Below, in pieces: positions 13,354 through 14,380 of a DNA stretch of 14,380 nucleotides. Both the position numbers and the translations under genes were made by a program. The notes below the pieces were generated by a model, which was not told the origin of the DNA, searched no databases, and saw nothing but the letters and a program-made list of their open reading frames with translations. The stretch covers positions 1 through 14,380 of the forward strand of contig DAMDJY010000090.1 in NCBI GenBank assembly GCA_032100225.1. Reading direction: 5' to 3'. The DNA is from Mobilicoccus sp032100225 (lineage in GTDB: Bacteria; Actinomycetota; Actinomycetes; Actinomycetales; Dermatophilaceae). Numbering within the stretch: the stretch's first letter is position 1; every line of letters starts with the position of its first letter.

Positions 13354-13818
13354 TCAGCCGGCGGCTTGGGAGCGGCTGTGGGCCAGGCGGTAGGAGTGGG
13401 TGCCCGTATCGATGATGGTGCCGTTGTATGTCAAGCGGTCGACGATCGCGGCGCACAGGCGTGGGTCGGTGAAGGTGTCGGTCCACCCGCTGAAGGACTG
13501 GTTCGAGGCGATCGCGATGGAGTTCTTCTCCTCGCGTTCGGTCAGGACCTGGAAGAGAAGCTCGGCTCCGCGGCGGTCGAGTTCCATGTACCCGAGCTCG
13601 TCGATCGTCAGCAGGTCGACGCGGCCGTACCTCGCGATGGTTTTGGCGAGCTGTTTGTCATCAGCGGCCTCGACGAGCTCGTTCACGAGTTTGGTGGCCA
13701 GGGTGTACCGGACCCGGTACCCCTGCTCCGCGGCCGCGGTGCCGAGCGCGATGAGCAGGTGGGACTTGCTGGTGCCGGAGTCCCCGATCAGGCAAAGCGG
13801 GTCGCCGCGGGCCACACA
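13354..13818 (-). pseudogene. istB: istB-like AAA+ ATPase, N-terminus missing
   Basis: IstB is the ATPase helper of IS21-family transposition. The C-terminal two-thirds is present: the P-loop region PLCLIGDSGTSKSHLLIALG, Walker B RVDLLTIDELGYME, sensor-like IAIASNQSF, and the end DTGTHSYRLAHSRSQAAG. The N-terminal domain is gone and the frame is joined directly to IstA sequence at about 13816-13821. The P-loop also has Ser where the glycine before the catalytic Lys is expected (GTGKS has become GTSKS), so ATP binding is probably impaired. It is non-functional on both counts. Confidence 0.85.
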
Positions 13819-14380
13819 CCGCGGATGCACGGCCACCACGGCTCGGTCCTCGAAGACGATCACCTCGCTCGCCCGCAAGGAGACGCGGACACGGCGGCCG
13901 ATGAGGTGCGCGGGGACGGAGTACTTGACCATCCTCACGGTGATCATCGAGGACCTGTCGACGCGCGGGTTGAGCACCAGCCCGGGCTCGAACACCTCGG
14001 TCGGCAACGGCCGCAAAAAACGTTGCTCGGCGGCAAAATCGTGCCCGATGGTGTTGAGGTGTCCGCTGATGCGACGGGCCTCGTCAACGGCTTCCCATCC
14101 CTTGATCTGCTCGTTCAGCTCGTCGAGGGAGTCCACTTCGGGCATGGGGACCAGGTGGTTACGTCGGAACCACCCCACTGCGCCCTCAACCCCGCCCTTC
14201 TCGTGGCGCCGTTGATGCCTGGCGCGCAGTAGAACGCGTCGAAGCCGTAGTGGGACCGAAACAGCACCCACCGGTCGTTCTCGTTGCGGGCCCGTCCGGG
14301 ACCGTGGATGACGGCCGTGACCGCCGAGGTGAGGTTGTCGTACTTGATGTGCTTCGTGGGGATCCCGCCGATCGCGTCGA
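13819..14380 (-). pseudogene. istA: istA-like IS21 transposase fragment, frameshifted and truncated
   Basis: Two pieces of IS21-type IstA are visible. From the window edge to about 14205 the frame reads GGIPTKHIKYDNLTSAVTAV and then RWVLFRSHYGFDAFYCAPGI, the C-terminal half of the DDE region. One C is missing at about 14204, after which the next frame continues EKGGVEGAVGWFRRNHLVPM, with the DDE glutamate region, and later AVVAVHPR. At about 13819 it joins IstB in frame, so the normal IstA C-terminus and the IstB N-terminus were deleted together. The gene continues past the right edge. It cannot give an active transposase. Confidence 0.85.

Larger units (their letters stand above)
13354..14380 (-). 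mobile_element. decayed IS21-family element (partial)
   Basis: This interval covers the istA/istB remnants. Three independent lesions are seen: a one-base deletion in istA, an in-frame deletion fusing istA to istB, and a changed P-loop. The left terminus next to istB is not identifiable, since the metal-sensor promoter starts within 40 bases of the istB stop. The other end lies outside the window. If 12202-12221 is its terminus, the metal operon would be inside the element. Confidence 0.8.

Noticed and set aside
13366..14232. Plus-strand frame of 288 codons over the IS21 genes
   Set aside because: It is the antisense shadow of istA/istB, whose motifs are clear on the minus strand.
1..14380. 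CRISPR arrays, tRNA or rRNA genes
   Set aside because: No regularly spaced repeats, cloverleaf-like segments or rRNA-like stretches were seen on either strand by eye.

Overview
The window is GC-rich throughout, with strong G/C bias at third codon positions. It has closely packed genes, 1-11 bp gene overlaps, GTG starts and at least two apparently leaderless promoters. Together with families such as the CmtR-like regulator, the DUF318 permease and the actinobacterial 2'-5' RNA ligase, this points to a high-GC actinobacterium. I cannot name a genus, though Micrococcales-like is plausible. The arrangement looks like an accessory chromosomal region: many short unrelated operons, several toxin-antitoxin-type loci, broken genes, and insertion-sequence debris at the right end.

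Layout. Positions 1-1353 (minus) hold a DUF318-type permease, a 35-codon ORF and the start of a 2'-5' RNA ligase-like gene, nearly contiguous. A divergent AlkA-type DNA glycosylase follows (1472-2131). Positions 2312-3345 (minus) hold a DoxX-like membrane protein and a GNAT acetyltransferase. Positions 3420-4773 (minus) hold an HTH protein and an AbiEii-like nucleotidyltransferase, a probable toxin-antitoxin pair with a palindrome in its promoter. An MFS permease (4915-6045) precedes a frameshifted ornithine cyclodeaminase/mu-crystallin gene (6158-7059). A Phd/YefM antitoxin without a toxin (7094-7348) lies divergent to a class II Fic protein (7438-8739). The fic gene is bracketed by two matching AT-rich inverted repeats.

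Positions 8886-10693 (minus) hold a SAM methyltransferase overlapping a tandem-GNAT protein, with a third GNAT gene divergent (10783-11310). Positions 11461-12049 hold an RHH/Doc operon behind a perfect palindrome that covers its -10 box. Its Doc protein has Arg where the catalytic Fic-motif His should be. The last 2.3 kb is IS-associated: the C-terminal scrap of an IS481-type transposase (12078-12201), an IS-end-like sequence, a CmtR-like metal sensor with a CDF-type transporter (12295-13304), and a decayed IS21-type istA/istB pair (13354 to the window edge).

How they work together. The clearest functional pairs are RHH/Doc, HTH/nucleotidyltransferase and CmtR/CDF. Each has overlapping genes and a palindrome at its promoter, which suggests autoregulation. 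No large multi-gene new system is evident. The most unusual signals are the catalytically altered Doc, the repeat-bracketed fic gene, the HTH/nucleotidyltransferase pair, and the metal module lodged between IS remnants.
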